Numbered from the stretch's first letter, positions 17,114 to 26,655 are shown. The stretch is DNA of 64,000 nt from Pseudonocardia sp. CNS-004 (GCA_001942185.1 MKJV01000011.1:108577-172576), one strand, 5' to 3'. A program made the numbers and translations. Notes: generated from the letters alone by a model not told the origin.

Positions 17114-17911
17114 ATGGGCGTGGCCAAACCGGTCGAAGTGGTCGTCCGGGCCGTCGAGGTGCTCAACGCGGTGGCCTCGGCGCGGGGTGGCCGGACCCTC
17201 CAGGAGCTGCACGACGAGCTGGAGATCCCGCTCGGCAGCCTGCACCGGATCCTCACGACACTCGGCCAGAACGACTACCTGCGCCGCTCGCCGGTGACCA
17301 AGCGGTACTTCCTCGGGCGGGCGGCGCGCGCCCTCGGGGGCGGCACGGGCTCCCCGAGCGCCCGGCTCATCCAGCCCCCGCCGGCGCTGGTCGAGGCGGC
17401 CGCCGAGACGGGGGAGACCGCGTTCCTCACCGAGCTCGTCGGCGACGTCCCGGTGTGCGTGTCGATCGTCGAGGCCGAGCACGCGCTGCGGCTGTTCGTG
17501 CGGATCGGCCAGGAGATGCCGCTGCACGCCGCCGCGTCCAGCCGGGCGATCCTCGCCCACCTCGACCAGGAGGTCGCCCGCACCCTGCTGACCGGGTCCG
17601 AGCCGCTCACCGGTTTCACCGAGGGCACCCCACGTGACATCGAGGACGTCATGCAGGTGTTGCGCGAGGTCCGCGCCCACGGCTACGCGCTGTGCGACAA
17701 CGAGCTGGACCCGAACGCATGGGCGGTGTCGGCGCCGATCCGCGACAGCGAGGACCGGGTCACCTCCAGCGTCACGATCACCGCGCCCGGTCCGCGGGTC
17801 GCCGACCCCGCGGTACGCACCCGCGCCACCCGTGCGGTGCTGCGCGCCGCGGACGCCCTGTCCGCCGAGCTCGGCTCCGCCCACCGCGAGCTCACCGACA
17901 GCCCCGCCTGA
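17114..17911 (+). CDS. IclR family transcriptional regulator
   Basis: 265 residues. N-terminal winged helix (VVRAVEVLNAVASARGGRTLQEL, then GSLHRILTTLGQNDYLRRSP) and a C-terminal effector domain with HAAASSRAILAHLD, typical IclR. ATG 17114 is chosen because it follows GGGGAGGGG and starts the normal N-terminus; an upstream in-frame extension has no homology-like content. Divergent from the dehydrogenase cluster and overlapping (TGATG) the asparaginase gene. Two TGGAAA-N4-TTTCCA-like boxes in the cluster are its likely targets, and the effector is likely a pathway intermediate. Confidence 0.9.
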   Translation: MGVAKPVEVVVRAVEVLNAVASARGGRTLQELHDELEIPLGSLHRILTTLGQNDYLRRSPVTKRYFLGRAARALGGGTGSPSARLIQPPPALVEAAAETGETAFLTELVGDVPVCVSIVEAEHALRLFVRIGQEMPLHAAASSRAILAHLDQEVARTLLTGSEPLTGFTEGTPRDIEDVMQVLREVRAHGYALCDNELDPNAWAVSAPIRDSEDRVTSSVTITAPGPRVADPAVRTRATRAVLRAADALSAELGSAHRELTDSPA

Positions 17912-18885
17912 TGACCCGGTCGGTGGGCCTGCTCGGCACCGGCGGCACGATCGCGGCGATCGACTCGGAGTCCGGCGCCCGCGCGCACCGCGGAGCGGGC
18001 GACGTGGCACCCGCCGGCGGCGCCACCCCCGCCGGGATCGAGGTCAACCCGCGCGACGTGCTGCGCCGTTCCTCCCGTGCCATGACCCTCGACGACCTGT
18101 GGACGCTCGCCGAGGCCGTCCGCTCCGAGATCGCGGCTGGTCGTGACGGTGTCGTCGTCACGCACGGCACCGACACCCTCGAGGAGACGGTCTACGCGCT
18201 GGGCCTGCTGGTCGACACCACGGTCCCGGTGGTCGTCACCGGCGCGATGCGCGCGCCGCACCTCGCCGGGCCGGACGGCCCCGCCAACGTGAGGGCCGCC
18301 GTCGTCGCCGCCGCGGACCCCGCGCTGGCCGGCTACGGCCCGGTCGTCGTGTTCTCCGACGAGGTGCACGTCGCGCGCCTGGTGACGAAGGTCCACGGCA
18401 CCCGCATCGCCGCGTTCGCCTCCCCCGCGGCGGGGCCGGTGGGATCGGTGGTCGAGGACCGGCTCGAGCTCCTGCTCGGCCCGCCGCCCACCCCGGACCG
18501 CCTCCCGCACACCGCGGCACCCGACCGCCGCGTCGCGATCGTGCCGACCGCCACCGAGGTCGACGGGGTGTGGGTCGAGGCCGCCGCGGCGGAGGCCGAC
18601 GGCGTGGTCGTGGCCGCGCTCGGCGGCGGGCACGTCTCGCCCGCGCTCGGCGAGTCGCTGATCCGGATCGCCGGCTCCGGTCGTCCCGTCGTCGTCACCA
18701 GCCGCTGCCCCGACGGCGCCCTGCTCGCGCGCACCTACGGCGGCGCGGGCTCGGAGATCGAGCTACGGAAGGCGGGCCTGCACTTCGCGGCGAACCTGAC
18801 GGCTCCCAAGGCGCGGCTGCGTCTCGTGTTCGGGCTGTCGGCAGGCATCCCGGCCGAGGAGCTGTTCCCCACGACGACCGCCTGA
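17911..18885 (+). CDS. Asparaginase/glutaminase family protein
   Basis: 324 residues. Both catalytic Thr motifs are present: GLLGTGGTIAAID near the N-terminus and VVVTHGTDTLEETVY; VVVTGAMRAPHLAGPDGPANV is the conserved third segment. No signal peptide, so cytoplasmic (type I-like location). TGATG overlap with the IclR gene places it in the same transcript. It converts asparagine to aspartate and ammonia, or may act on a related beta-amide; its coupling to the regulator suggests it feeds the same aspartate pool as the divergent cluster. Confidence 0.88.
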   Translation: MTRSVGLLGTGGTIAAIDSESGARAHRGAGDVAPAGGATPAGIEVNPRDVLRRSSRAMTLDDLWTLAEAVRSEIAAGRDGVVVTHGTDTLEETVYALGLLVDTTVPVVVTGAMRAPHLAGPDGPANVRAAVVAAADPALAGYGPVVVFSDEVHVARLVTKVHGTRIAAFASPAAGPVGSVVEDRLELLLGPPPTPDRLPHTAAPDRRVAIVPTATEVDGVWVEAAAAEADGVVVAALGGGHVSPALGESLIRIAGSGRPVVVTSRCPDGALLARTYGGAGSEIELRKAGLHFAANLTAPKARLRLVFGLSAGIPAEELFPTTTA

Positions 18886-19016
18886 CCGGGTGATCGCCGC
18901 CGCCACCGTCTTCGGGGGCCAGGGGGTGTGATGCACGCCACTGTGGTGGGCGACGGATTTCCGGGGCGCGGGTGGTCTCGATCCGGACCGCATCGCCCAC
19001 GCCCGCAGGAGAGATC

Positions 19017-19754
19017 ATGTCCGTTCCCGTCCCCACCGCCGTCGTCACCGGGGCGAGCCGCGGTTTCGGCCGTGCGACCGCCGCCGCGCTCGTGGCCGCG
19101 GGCACCGGTGTCGTCGGTGTCGCCCGCGACGAGGAGGCGCTGCACGCCGTGCGCGCGGAGCTCGGCGCCGGCTTCACCCCGGTCGTCGCCGATGCCACCG
19201 ACGAATCCGTGGCGCACGAGGTGATCCGGGAGCACCGTCCCGGTCTGCTCGTCCTGAACGCCGGGGCCGTTCCGCACATGGCCCCCGTGCACGAGCAGAC
19301 GTGGGAGACGTTCAGCCGCAACTGGAACTCCGACACCCGGCACGTCTTCACCTGGACCCGCGCGGCGCTGCGGGAGCCGTTGGCACCGGGAAGCGTCGTC
19401 GTGGCGATGTCCAGCGGGGCTGTGCTGGGCGGTTCCCCGCTGAGCGGCGGGTACGCCAGCGCCAAGGCGGCCATCCGGTACATCCGCGCGTACGCGGCGG
19501 ACGAGGCGGAGCGGGCCGGGTCGGACCTCCGGTTCGTCGTGCTGCTCCCGCAGCTGACCCCGACGGGGATCGGTTCGGTCGGTGTCGCGGGCTACGCGGC
19601 GCGGCAGGGTGTCGACCGTGGGACGTTCGTCGCGAACATGCAGCCGGTCCTCACACCGGAACAGGTCGCCAAGGCCGTCCTCGCCGTCGCCGGGGATCCG
19701 GGGAGCGCGCCGGAGTACGTGGTGAGCGGCACCGGGCTGAACCCGGTCGGCTGA
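19017..19754 (+). CDS. SDR family NAD(P)-dependent oxidoreductase
   Basis: 245 residues. Rossmann motif AVVTGASRGFGRAT, NAG motif LLVLNAGAVP, active-site Ser in VVAMSSGAV and YASAK (Tyr-x3-Lys). ATG 19017 follows GGAGAGA. It lies 12 bases before the sigma-factor gene and is probably cotranscribed; ECF41-type sigma factors are often paired with a small oxidoreductase, so this SDR may be the partner gene. Substrate unknown. Confidence 0.85.
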   Translation: MSVPVPTAVVTGASRGFGRATAAALVAAGTGVVGVARDEEALHAVRAELGAGFTPVVADATDESVAHEVIREHRPGLLVLNAGAVPHMAPVHEQTWETFSRNWNSDTRHVFTWTRAALREPLAPGSVVVAMSSGAVLGGSPLSGGYASAKAAIRYIRAYAADEAERAGSDLRFVVLLPQLTPTGIGSVGVAGYAARQGVDRGTFVANMQPVLTPEQVAKAVLAVAGDPGSAPEYVVSGTGLNPVG

Positions 19755-19766
19755 GAGGAGGGCCCG

Positions 19767-20738
19767 ATGCCGTCGGAAGCCGAGTTCGACGCCGCTACCG
19801 CACCGTTCCGGCCGGAGTTGCTGGCGCACTGCTACCGGATGCTCGGGTCGATCCACGACGCCGAGGACCTCGTGCAGGAGACCTACCTGCGGGCGTGGCG
19901 GGCGTTCGACCGGTTCGAGGGGCGTTCCTCGGTGCGCCGCTGGCTCTACACGATCGCCACGATGGCCTGCCTGACGGCCTTGCGGACGCGGGGCCGGCGG
20001 CCGCTCCCGTCCGGGCTCGCCGCGCCGTCCGACGACCACCGGGTGGCCGTCGCGGCCGGTGACCCGGCGGTGCCGTGGCTCCAGCCGGTGCCCGACGCGC
20101 TGCTCGACCCGGCAGCCGTCGTGGCCGGGCGGGCCGGGGTGCGGCTGGCCCTCATCGCGGCTCTGCAGCACCTGCCCGCACGGCAGCGGGCGGTGCTGAC
20201 GCTGCGCGATGTGCTGGCGTTCCGGACGGTCGAGGTCGCCGACATCCTCGGGTCGACGCCGGCGGCGGTCGACAGCACGCTGCGCCGGGCCAGGGCCCAC
20301 CTGGCCGCGGCGGGTCCGGTCGAGGACGAGCTCACCGAGCCGGACGAGCACGCCGAGCGGGTGCTCCTCGACGGCTACGTCGACGCGTTCACGAGGGCCG
20401 ACGCCGGTGCGCTCGTGGGGCTGCTGCGCGCCGACGTGGAGCTGGAGATGCCGCCGATCCCGACCTGGTTCACCGGGCGGCCCGCGGTCACCGGGTTCTT
20501 GGCGGCCCGGGTGCTGCGCCGGGCGGGCCGGTGGCGGCTGGCGCCCACTCGCGCCAACGGTCAGCCCGCGTTCGTCGTCCACGAGCGCGCGGGCTCCGGC
20601 CGGTACGAGGCCCACGGTGTGCACGTGCTGACCCTGACCGGGGGCCGGATCGCCCGCATCACGGCGTTCAACGACCCGGATCTCGTGCCGACGTTCGGTC
20701 TCGCTCCCGCCATTGACGCAACCCAGCGGCTGCTATAA
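19767..20738 (+). CDS. SigJ-like ECF RNA polymerase sigma factor with SnoaL-like C-terminus
   Basis: 323 residues. Region 2 (LLAHCYRMLGSIHDAEDLVQET), region 4 (LQHLPARQRAVLTLRDVLAF, then EVADILGSTPAAVDSTLRRA) and a C-terminal SnoaL/NTF2-like domain of about 130 residues. The linker PWLQPVPD and the C-terminal NGQPA correspond to the WLPEP and NGKP regulatory motifs of ECF41-type factors, in which the C-terminal domain replaces an anti-sigma factor. No anti-sigma gene is adjacent. It probably autoregulates the SDR-sigma unit. Confidence 0.9.
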   Translation: MPSEAEFDAATAPFRPELLAHCYRMLGSIHDAEDLVQETYLRAWRAFDRFEGRSSVRRWLYTIATMACLTALRTRGRRPLPSGLAAPSDDHRVAVAAGDPAVPWLQPVPDALLDPAAVVAGRAGVRLALIAALQHLPARQRAVLTLRDVLAFRTVEVADILGSTPAAVDSTLRRARAHLAAAGPVEDELTEPDEHAERVLLDGYVDAFTRADAGALVGLLRADVELEMPPIPTWFTGRPAVTGFLAARVLRRAGRWRLAPTRANGQPAFVVHERAGSGRYEAHGVHVLTLTGGRIARITAFNDPDLVPTFGLAPAIDATQRLL

Positions 20739-20740
20739 GT

Positions 20741-20768
20741 TGAGTAGCAACCGAAGAGTTGCTACTCA
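20741..20768. promoter_or_regulatory. Perfect 11-6-11 inverted repeat, likely ArsR operator
   Basis: TGAGTAGCAAC-CGAAGA-GTTGCTACTCA, three bases after the sigma-factor stop and 11 before the SRPBCC start, running into the ribosome binding site CAGGAGG. No U run follows, so it is more likely an operator than a terminator. The TAGCAAC...GTTGCTA core is the kind of site used by ArsR regulators encoded with SRPBCC proteins; the ArsR gene lies at 21199. Confidence 0.7.
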
Positions 20769-20778
20769 GGAGGTCGAC

Positions 20779-21209
20779 ATGGCGTTCCCCGACCGCATCG
20801 AGCGGACCATCGAGCTCGCCCACCCGCCGGAGAAGGTGTGGGCGGCGATCACCACGGCCGAGGGGCTGGGCACGTGGTTCGGGAACAAGGCGACGATCGA
20901 CCTGCGCCCCGGCGGGGCCGCGCAGGTGACCTGGGATGACGGCAACTCCGCGACCATGCGCGTCGAACGGGTCGAGGAGCGTCGGTGTTCGCCTTCAGCT
21001 GGCACATCTACGGCCTGCCGGAGGAGGATCCGCGCCGCACCTACGTCGAGTTCACGCTCGAACGCGTCGGCGCCACCACCCGGCTGAAGGTCGTCGAGAG
21101 CGGATTCGCGCAGCTCTCGGACGACGCCCACAGCACGGCCTTCGGCGGCAACACCGACGGCTGGGCTCGCGAACTGGGCGAGCTGGTTGACTACCTCGAT
21201 GCCGCCTGA
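20779..21209 (+). CDS. SRPBCC (AHSA1-like) domain protein (frameshifted near 20985)
   Basis: About 143 residues. IERTIELAHPPEKVWAAITTAEGLGTWF is the standard N-terminus of activator-of-Hsp90-like START-fold proteins; after the shift, VFAFSWHIYGLPEEDPRR and GGNTDGWARELGELVDYLD complete the fold. ATG 20779 follows CAGGAGG. It overlaps the ArsR gene by 11 bases. Such pairs usually bind small hydrophobic ligands or degrade xenobiotics, but the role is unknown. Confidence 0.8.
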
Positions 21210-21528
21210 CGTCGAGGCCGTCGCAGAACAGGTCTTCGTCGCACTGGCCGACCCGAGCAGGCGGGCCATCCTGGCCACGCTCGCGTCCTCGGGCCCGGCC
21301 ACGGCGACCGACCTCGCCGATCGTCTGCCGATCACCCGGCAGGCGATCGCCAAACACCTGGCCCTGCTGTCGGATGCAGGACTGGTGACAGCGCAGCAGG
21401 GGGAGCGGCGGCGGGTGCGGTACCACCTCCGCTCCGCCCCGATGCAGGTGGCGCAGCAGTTCCTCGCTGCGCTCGCCCGCGACTGGGACGGCTCCCTCGA
21501 CGCGCTCCGGGAACACCTCGAACGATGA
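21199..21528 (+). CDS. ArsR family regulator
   Basis: 109 residues from ATG 21199 (an in-frame TTG at 21187 is the alternative). Winged helix: VFVALADPSRRAILATLASSG, then LPITRQAIAKHLALLSDAGLV and RRRVRYHLR for the wing. No Cys metal-binding motif is visible, so it is of the non-metal class commonly paired with SRPBCC proteins. It probably represses its own operon through the palindrome at 20741-20768. Confidence 0.88.
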   Translation: MPPDVEAVAEQVFVALADPSRRAILATLASSGPATATDLADRLPITRQAIAKHLALLSDAGLVTAQQGERRRVRYHLRSAPMQVAQQFLAALARDWDGSLDALREHLER

Positions 21529-22271
21529 AAGGGCGGAAGCCGGAGATGAAGACACCACCGATCGTGGCGAAGGACGAGTGGGAGTCCGCGCACTCGCAGC
21601 TCCTCGTGAAGGAGAAGGAGCTGACGCGCGCCCGTGACGCGCTGGCCGCGGAGCGCAGGCGGATGCCGTGGCTCGCGGTGGAGGAGGCCTACGAGTTCGA
21701 GGGTCCCCGTGGCCGGATGAGCCTGCTGGACCTGTTCGAGGGGCGCCGCCAGCTGGTCGTCTACCGGGCGTTCTTCGAGCCCGGCGTGCACGGCTGGCCC
21801 GACCACCCGTGCGTCGGCTGCTCGATGATGGCCGACCAGGTCGCCGACGTCGGCCACCTCAACGCCCGCGACACCACCCTCGCCTTGGTCTCGCGCGCAC
21901 CGCAGCCGGACATCGAGCGCGTGAAGGCCCGGATGGGCTGGGCGATGCCCTGGTACACGATGACCGACGGCTTCGACGCGGACTTCGGCGTCGACCAGTG
22001 GCACGGCACCAACGCGTTCATCCGGGAGGGCGAGCGCGTGTACCGCACCTACTTCGTCAACGGCCGCGGTGACGAGGCGTTGGGCACGGCATGGGCGTAC
22101 CTCGACATCACCGCGCTCGGCCGGCAGGAGGAATGGGAGGACTCGCCGGAGGGCTACCCGCAGACCAAACCCTACGTGTGGTGGAACTGGCACGACGCGT
22201 ACGCCGACGCCTCGGCGCCGCCCGCGGGCGAGGAGCAGGTCCGCCGGGCAGTGGCGTCGGGCCTGATCTAG
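21525..22271 (+). CDS. DUF899 (thioredoxin-like) family protein
   Basis: 248 residues from ATG 21525 (ATGA overlap with arsR); ATG 21546 is a possible shorter start. The segments ELTRARDALAAERRRMPW, FFEPGVHGWPDHPCVGCSMM and DQWHGTNAFIREGERVYRTYF are typical of DUF899, a thioredoxin-fold family of unknown function common beside ArsR/SRPBCC genes. The Cys pair in CVGCS is where a redox centre would be expected. It ends the operon. Confidence 0.85.
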   Translation: MKGRKPEMKTPPIVAKDEWESAHSQLLVKEKELTRARDALAAERRRMPWLAVEEAYEFEGPRGRMSLLDLFEGRRQLVVYRAFFEPGVHGWPDHPCVGCSMMADQVADVGHLNARDTTLALVSRAPQPDIERVKARMGWAMPWYTMTDGFDADFGVDQWHGTNAFIREGERVYRTYFVNGRGDEALGTAWAYLDITALGRQEEWEDSPEGYPQTKPYVWWNWHDAYADASAPPAGEEQVRRAVASGLI

Positions 22272-22530
22272 GAGCGCCCTGGACAACTCGGGCCTGCTGC
22301 GCGACGCCACCGGAGGCGGTGCGGCAGCCGTGATCACGACTCCGGTGCGGGAGCGGCCACATACGGCCGTGGATGCACCGATCAGCTGATCACGCCGCTT
22401 CCGGTGGAAGAACCCCCGCACCTTCGAGACCCGCCGCTGCGAGCCGCGCCGACGACCGGGGTGCCGGTCCGATCCTCCGCCCTGCGAGGGCACCACCTGG
22501 CCGCCGCTCGCTACGGCCGGCCGGAGTCGT
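22272..22530. other. Intergenic region between convergent genes
   Basis: No gene. Near 22350 GCGGCCACATACGGCCGTGG resembles the region after 5511. GATCAGCTGATCA near 22380 is a short perfect palindrome. No U-run terminator was seen. Confidence 0.5.
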
Positions 22531-23986
22531 TCAGGACCCTCCTGGGCGGGTCGTCAGCGGCTGTCGGGCGGGGGGCAGCATCCGTTGCGCCGACAGCGCC
22601 ACCACGTCCAGCCCGACGTGCAGGCGTGCCTTGGCATCGGCCCGGCTCACCGGCAGCCGTGCCGCGGTGGCCTTGTCGGCGCGCAGGATCCGCAGGACCC
22701 TCCACCCCTGCTCCTCGGTCGCCGCGTCGTCGCCCGCCGCGCGACCGAGGCCAGCCGGCTGAGCTCCGCGCCGAGGTGAGGGCTCAGCGCGGCGCCGACC
22801 TGCGCGCCGATCTCGGCGGGCAGCACGGCCAGCACCTCGGCCTTGCGGTCGCTCCAGAACCTGGCAGGGCTCTCGTCCGCGGGTGGGAGCGGCAACGTGG
22901 GGAGCACGGCCCGCAGCTCGGCCGCCTTCGCGCGGAGCGGGCCGGGCCACCGCTCCAGCCGCTCGGCGACGATCTCCTGCAGCAGGTCGGCGAGCAGGCG
23001 GACCTCCTGGCGGTCCGACTCACGCAGCGCGGCGCCTGCGGCACGAGCGCGCCGCACGGCAGCGAGCAGGCGGTCGGCGGCGGCCACGAGCGCGACCGGA
23101 TCCGGCGCGGCGGTGTCGAAGACGGTGGCTGCGCCGGTCAGCGCCTTGACCGTCGACCCGTCGAGCGCATCGAGGTGCGCCGGGCGCAGTGCGCGTGTGG
23201 CCAGCAGGGGCCCGCCCATGCGGGCGTTGCGCTCGACCGCGAGCTGCTTCTGGTCCTCGCGCACCTCGGCGAGTCGCCGCCGCAGCCCCGCCATCGGGTC
23301 ACCGGGCGACGCCACCCGCCCGGCCAGGACCTCGCCCGCCTCCAACCCGAGCTCCACCGCCGCCATCCGCACGGCGAGCGCGACCCGGTGCTGCTCCGGC
23401 TCGCGCCGGGGTAGAGCGGGCGGGCCCGATCGCCGGGATCCCGCGCGCGGTCCATGCGCTCCAGGACCGCCCCGACGGCCTCCTGAGCGCCCCGGGCCGC
23501 GTCCAGGTACCGCAGCGCGTCCCTCGAGCCGGTGGCGAGCACCGCGCTCCAGCGGTCGAGCGACTCGACCAGCACCCGGTCGAGCGGCCCGAGCACGTCG
23601 AGGAGCCGGTGGTGGCGGGCCTCGCCCGGCAGGTCGTCGTCCGACCTCGGTGCGTACTGGCGCAGCTGCTCGCGCATGTCGACGTACAGCGTGGAGAGGC
23701 GGGAGCGGAACAGGTGGGCGGCGAGCCGGTCGGGGTGGCCGTCGTCGAGCGCGACGAGGGCGTGGGCGGTGTCGCGCAGGGTCTCCCGGGCCTGGTGGGC
23801 GATGCGTTCCTGCACCGGCGCACCGGCGGCCGGCGGGGGTTCCCCGATCAGCAGCACGCTGCGCCGGTCCGGCGGCAGTGCCTGCGTCTCGCGGAGGTCG
23901 CGCAGCCGCGGATCGTCCAGACCGTCGTCGGCCGGGTCTCCCGGGATCGCGGGCGCGGCGCGGGTTTCGTCGGTGCCGATCGCCAC
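22531..23986 (-). CDS. Hypothetical helical protein (two frameshifts)
   Basis: About 484 residues when joined across shifts near 23405 and 22745. It begins MAIGTDETRAAPAIPGDPAD and continues with Arg/Glu/Ala-rich helices (LAAHLFRSRLSTLYVDMREQL, RRRLAEVREDQKQLAVERNAR, ADRLLAAVRRARAAGAALRES) and a C-terminal RVLRILRADKATAARLPVS. No signal peptide, membrane segment or recognised domain. Predicted soluble, mostly alpha-helical. Convergent with DUF899 and divergent from the dienelactone-hydrolase gene. Function unknown. Confidence 0.65.
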
Positions 23987-24160
23987 ACCCCCGTGGGTCT
24001 GTCGAGTGGACGCGGACGAAGGCGACGGCAGGATTCTACGGCCGTGCTACCCGTGGAAACGTGGCCTGGAAGGGTGAGCGCCCGCCGGCTCGTGGGGCGC
24101 GAACGGTCCAGTGCGGTTGCGCAGGGTGGCAACTCCCGCGGACGGGCCTACCCTTCGCGG

Positions 24161-25061
24161 ATGGCGCTGCGCGACTACCTCGTCGGTGAGGTCGCCGAGG
24201 ACTACTCCGACGGAGTCCTCACCCGTCGGGAGGCGCTGCGCCGGCTCGCCCTGCTCGGGATCGGCGCCGCCACTGCGAGCGCGATGCTGGCGGCCTGCGC
24301 CCCGGACGGCCCGTCCGCGCCCCGGACGACCGCTCCACCGACCACGCCTGCCGAGCCGCCGGGGGAGGCGCAGAGCGTCGGCCCGGGACAGGAGATCCGG
24401 TTCGCCGGGCCGGCCGGGGAACTGGTCGGCGCGTGGGCGGCACCTGCGGCCGGGCCGGCCGCGGCCGTGCTGGTCGTCCACGAGAACCGGGGCCTGACCG
24501 AACACTTCCGCGACCTCGTCGGCCGGCTGGCGGGAGCGGGATACGCCACTTTGTGCGTGGATCTGCTGTCCGCGCAGGGTGGCACGGCCGCGTTGACCGA
24601 TCCCGCCCAGGCGCCCACGGCACTGGCGGACACGCCTGTCGATGTCCTGCTCGCCGACCTGCGGGCCGGCATCGACGAGCTGGGACGCCGCGCACCCGGG
24701 GCGAAGGTGGGGGTGGTCGGGTTCTGCTTCGGGGGCGGGCATGACCTGGCAGCTGCTGCAGGCGGGGGAGCCCAGGGTGCTCGCGGCGGTCCCCTTCTAC
24801 GGGCCGGTGCCCGAGCAGCCGGACTTCGGCGGTGTCCCGGCGGCCGTGCTCGCGGTGTTCGCCGGCCTGGACGACCGGGTGAACGAGGGCCGCGAGCGCG
24901 CCGAGGCCGCGTTGCGGGCCGCCGACGTGACGTACTGGATACGAACGTTCGAGGGCGCTGACCACGCGTTCTTCAACGACACCGGCCCCAGGTACGACCC
25001 GACGGCCGCCGCACAGGCCTGGACCGAACTGCTGGACTGGTTCGACCGCTACCTCGACTGA
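24161..25061 (+). CDS. Dienelactone hydrolase-family lipoprotein (frameshifted near 24735)
   Basis: About 300 residues. The N-terminus carries RREALRRLALLGIGAATAS (twin Arg) followed by lipobox LAAC, so export by Tat and lipid anchoring are likely. The alpha/beta hydrolase body has VLVVHENRGL, nucleophile loop VGFCFGGG (Cys), acid loop AGLDDRV and GADHAFFND (His): the Cys-Asp-His triad of dienelactone hydrolases. The shift lies in the G run after the nucleophile loop, where the correct frame reads GGGMTWQLLQ. Physiological substrate unknown. Confidence 0.85.
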
Positions 25062-25983
25062 GCGCGCACGACGTACTCCAGGATGGCATCGGGGTCTGAC
25101 ATTTTCGGGCGGTTCCGGCGTTCCCTCTGGCGTTCCGTGGAACGCGAGTGCGTCAGACTCGTGGCGGTGATGTGCGCTCCGCGGAACGCGGCCACCGGAC
25201 GCGGACGAGCCAGATTCCTCGTCCTGACGGGCGTGCCCCCGCGTCGGGGACGGCAGTCCACGCACCCACGCTATTCGGTAGTGCATCCAACCCGGCCAGG
25301 ACCCGAGGCCGCGCAGTGAGCTCGACCGGAGCGGTCGCCCGCGGGACCCCGGCACGGGGGTGCGACCCCGACCGTCGAGTCGACCCGGCGCGCCCACGAG
25401 AGCCCGCGTCCACGAGCAGATGACCCTCGCAGCTGACGGCCACCGCGTCCCGACGCTCCGACGGACTGACCCGGCGATCCCGGCTGTGAGCGACCCAGGC
25501 GGTGATCAACGAGAGCGGTCGCAGAACCGCACTGGTGCGGCTGGAGAACCGCATGCGTCGATCATCCCGGTGAGGTCGAGATGGCACTGGGCGTGATTGC
25601 GTGAAGATCGAACAGCGCTGGCTGCCACCTCGACCGGGAACACGCAGCTGCGTGGGGTGGGGCCGCACCCGGGAAGTACACAATCGTCGTCACCACGACC
25701 GTGGTGTGCTGCTCGTGCCGGTATCGGCGGCTCGTCGCGACGAGCAGTACCCCACGGATGCCTACACCACCGTGAGGTGCTGTTGATCATGGCTCGGCCG
25801 GTGCCGGGGTGGGGCGGCCGCGGCCTCCGGCCCCGTGGCCGGCCACCGAGCCGATCCGGTCCGCGCCCGGCGAGGGCGACTGTCGATCGTCCTCGGGACC
25901 ACGGGCAGCGGGTCGATCCGGGGAAAGTCTCCCCGCCGACTAAGGTGCAGGAAGATTCCTCAGACAAGTAGAGGTGTGTTCCC
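25062..25983. other. Long intergenic region (922 bases) with dispersed repeats, no credible gene
   Basis: Short open frames here lack ribosome binding sites and family-like sequence. Visible structure: a 26-base block at 25227-25252, containing GTGCCCCCGCGTCGGGG, is identical at 57338-57363; hairpins at 25676-25720 (core CACCACG-AC-CGTGGTG) and 25744-25790 (CAGTACCCCACGG...CCGTGAGGTGCTG) are related to one at 53104-53150. AGGAA-GA-TTCCT at 25949-25960 may be an operator of the GntR gene that starts at 25984. Confidence 0.6.
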
Positions 25984-26655
25984 GTGGTTGCCCAGCTCCA
26001 GCGCCATCCGCTCGCCGCGCAGGTGGCGGAAGCGCTGCTGCAGCGCATCCGGGCGGGGGAGTGGCCGCTCGGGCACCGGCTGCCCGGCGAGACCACGCTG
26101 GCCGCGCGGCTGGGTGTGGGGCGCTCGACGCTGCGCGAGGCGATCCGGGAGCTCGCGGGCAAGGGTGTGCTCGACAGCCGCCAGGGTGCCGGCGTGTTCG
26201 TCACGGCGCTGGACGTCGTCGAGGACTGGGACTCGGTCCTGCGCCGCGCCGACGTCGCCGCCGTGATCGAGGCGCGGATCGCGATCGAGACCGAGGCCGC
26301 GGGGCTGGCGGCCGGGCGGCGCACCCCGTCGGACGTGCGCACGCTGCGCCGCGCGCTCGCGGCGCGGGCGCCGGAGGGCCGGTCCGTGGAGGAGCACGTC
26401 GACGCGGACATGGCGCTGCACCGCGTCGTGTTCGTGGCGGCGCACAACGAGGTGCTGGTGGAGCTGTTCGACGCGTTCGTGCCGCGGGTGCGCACCGCCA
26501 TGGTCCACATGCTGCGGGTGCGCCCGCTCGCCTCGGAGGAGGCCGACCACGAGGCCCACGCGCTGCTCGTCGAGGCGATCGCCCGGAGGGACGCCCCGGC
26601 CGCGGCCGCGGCGAGCCGCACCCACCTCACCGCGTTGAAGGAGGCCCTTGCATGA
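25984..26655 (+). CDS. GntR family regulator, FadR (FCD) subgroup
   Basis: 223 residues from GTG 25984. Winged helix LPGETTLAARLGVGRSTLREAIRELAGKGVL then RQGAGVFV is GntR; the C-terminal helical FCD domain has ARIAIETEAAGLAA and VDADMALHRVVFVAAHNEVL with the metal-binding Asp/His set. It overlaps the ABC ATPase gene by ATGA, so the two are coexpressed and the regulator probably controls itself and the transporter. Effector unknown. Confidence 0.9.
   Translation: MVAQLQRHPLAAQVAEALLQRIRAGEWPLGHRLPGETTLAARLGVGRSTLREAIRELAGKGVLDSRQGAGVFVTALDVVEDWDSVLRRADVAAVIEARIAIETEAAGLAAGRRTPSDVRTLRRALAARAPEGRSVEEHVDADMALHRVVFVAAHNEVLVELFDAFVPRVRTAMVHMLRVRPLASEEADHEAHALLVEAIARRDAPAAAAASRTHLTALKEALA

Noticed and set aside
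20741..20768. Rho-independent terminator after the sigma-factor gene
   Set aside because: The hairpin has no U run and runs into the next ribosome binding site; its sequence fits an ArsR operator better.
25083..25971. Three short open frames in the long gap before the GntR gene
   Set aside because: No ribosome binding sites, no coding-like third-position bias by eye, and overlap with repeats found elsewhere outside genes.
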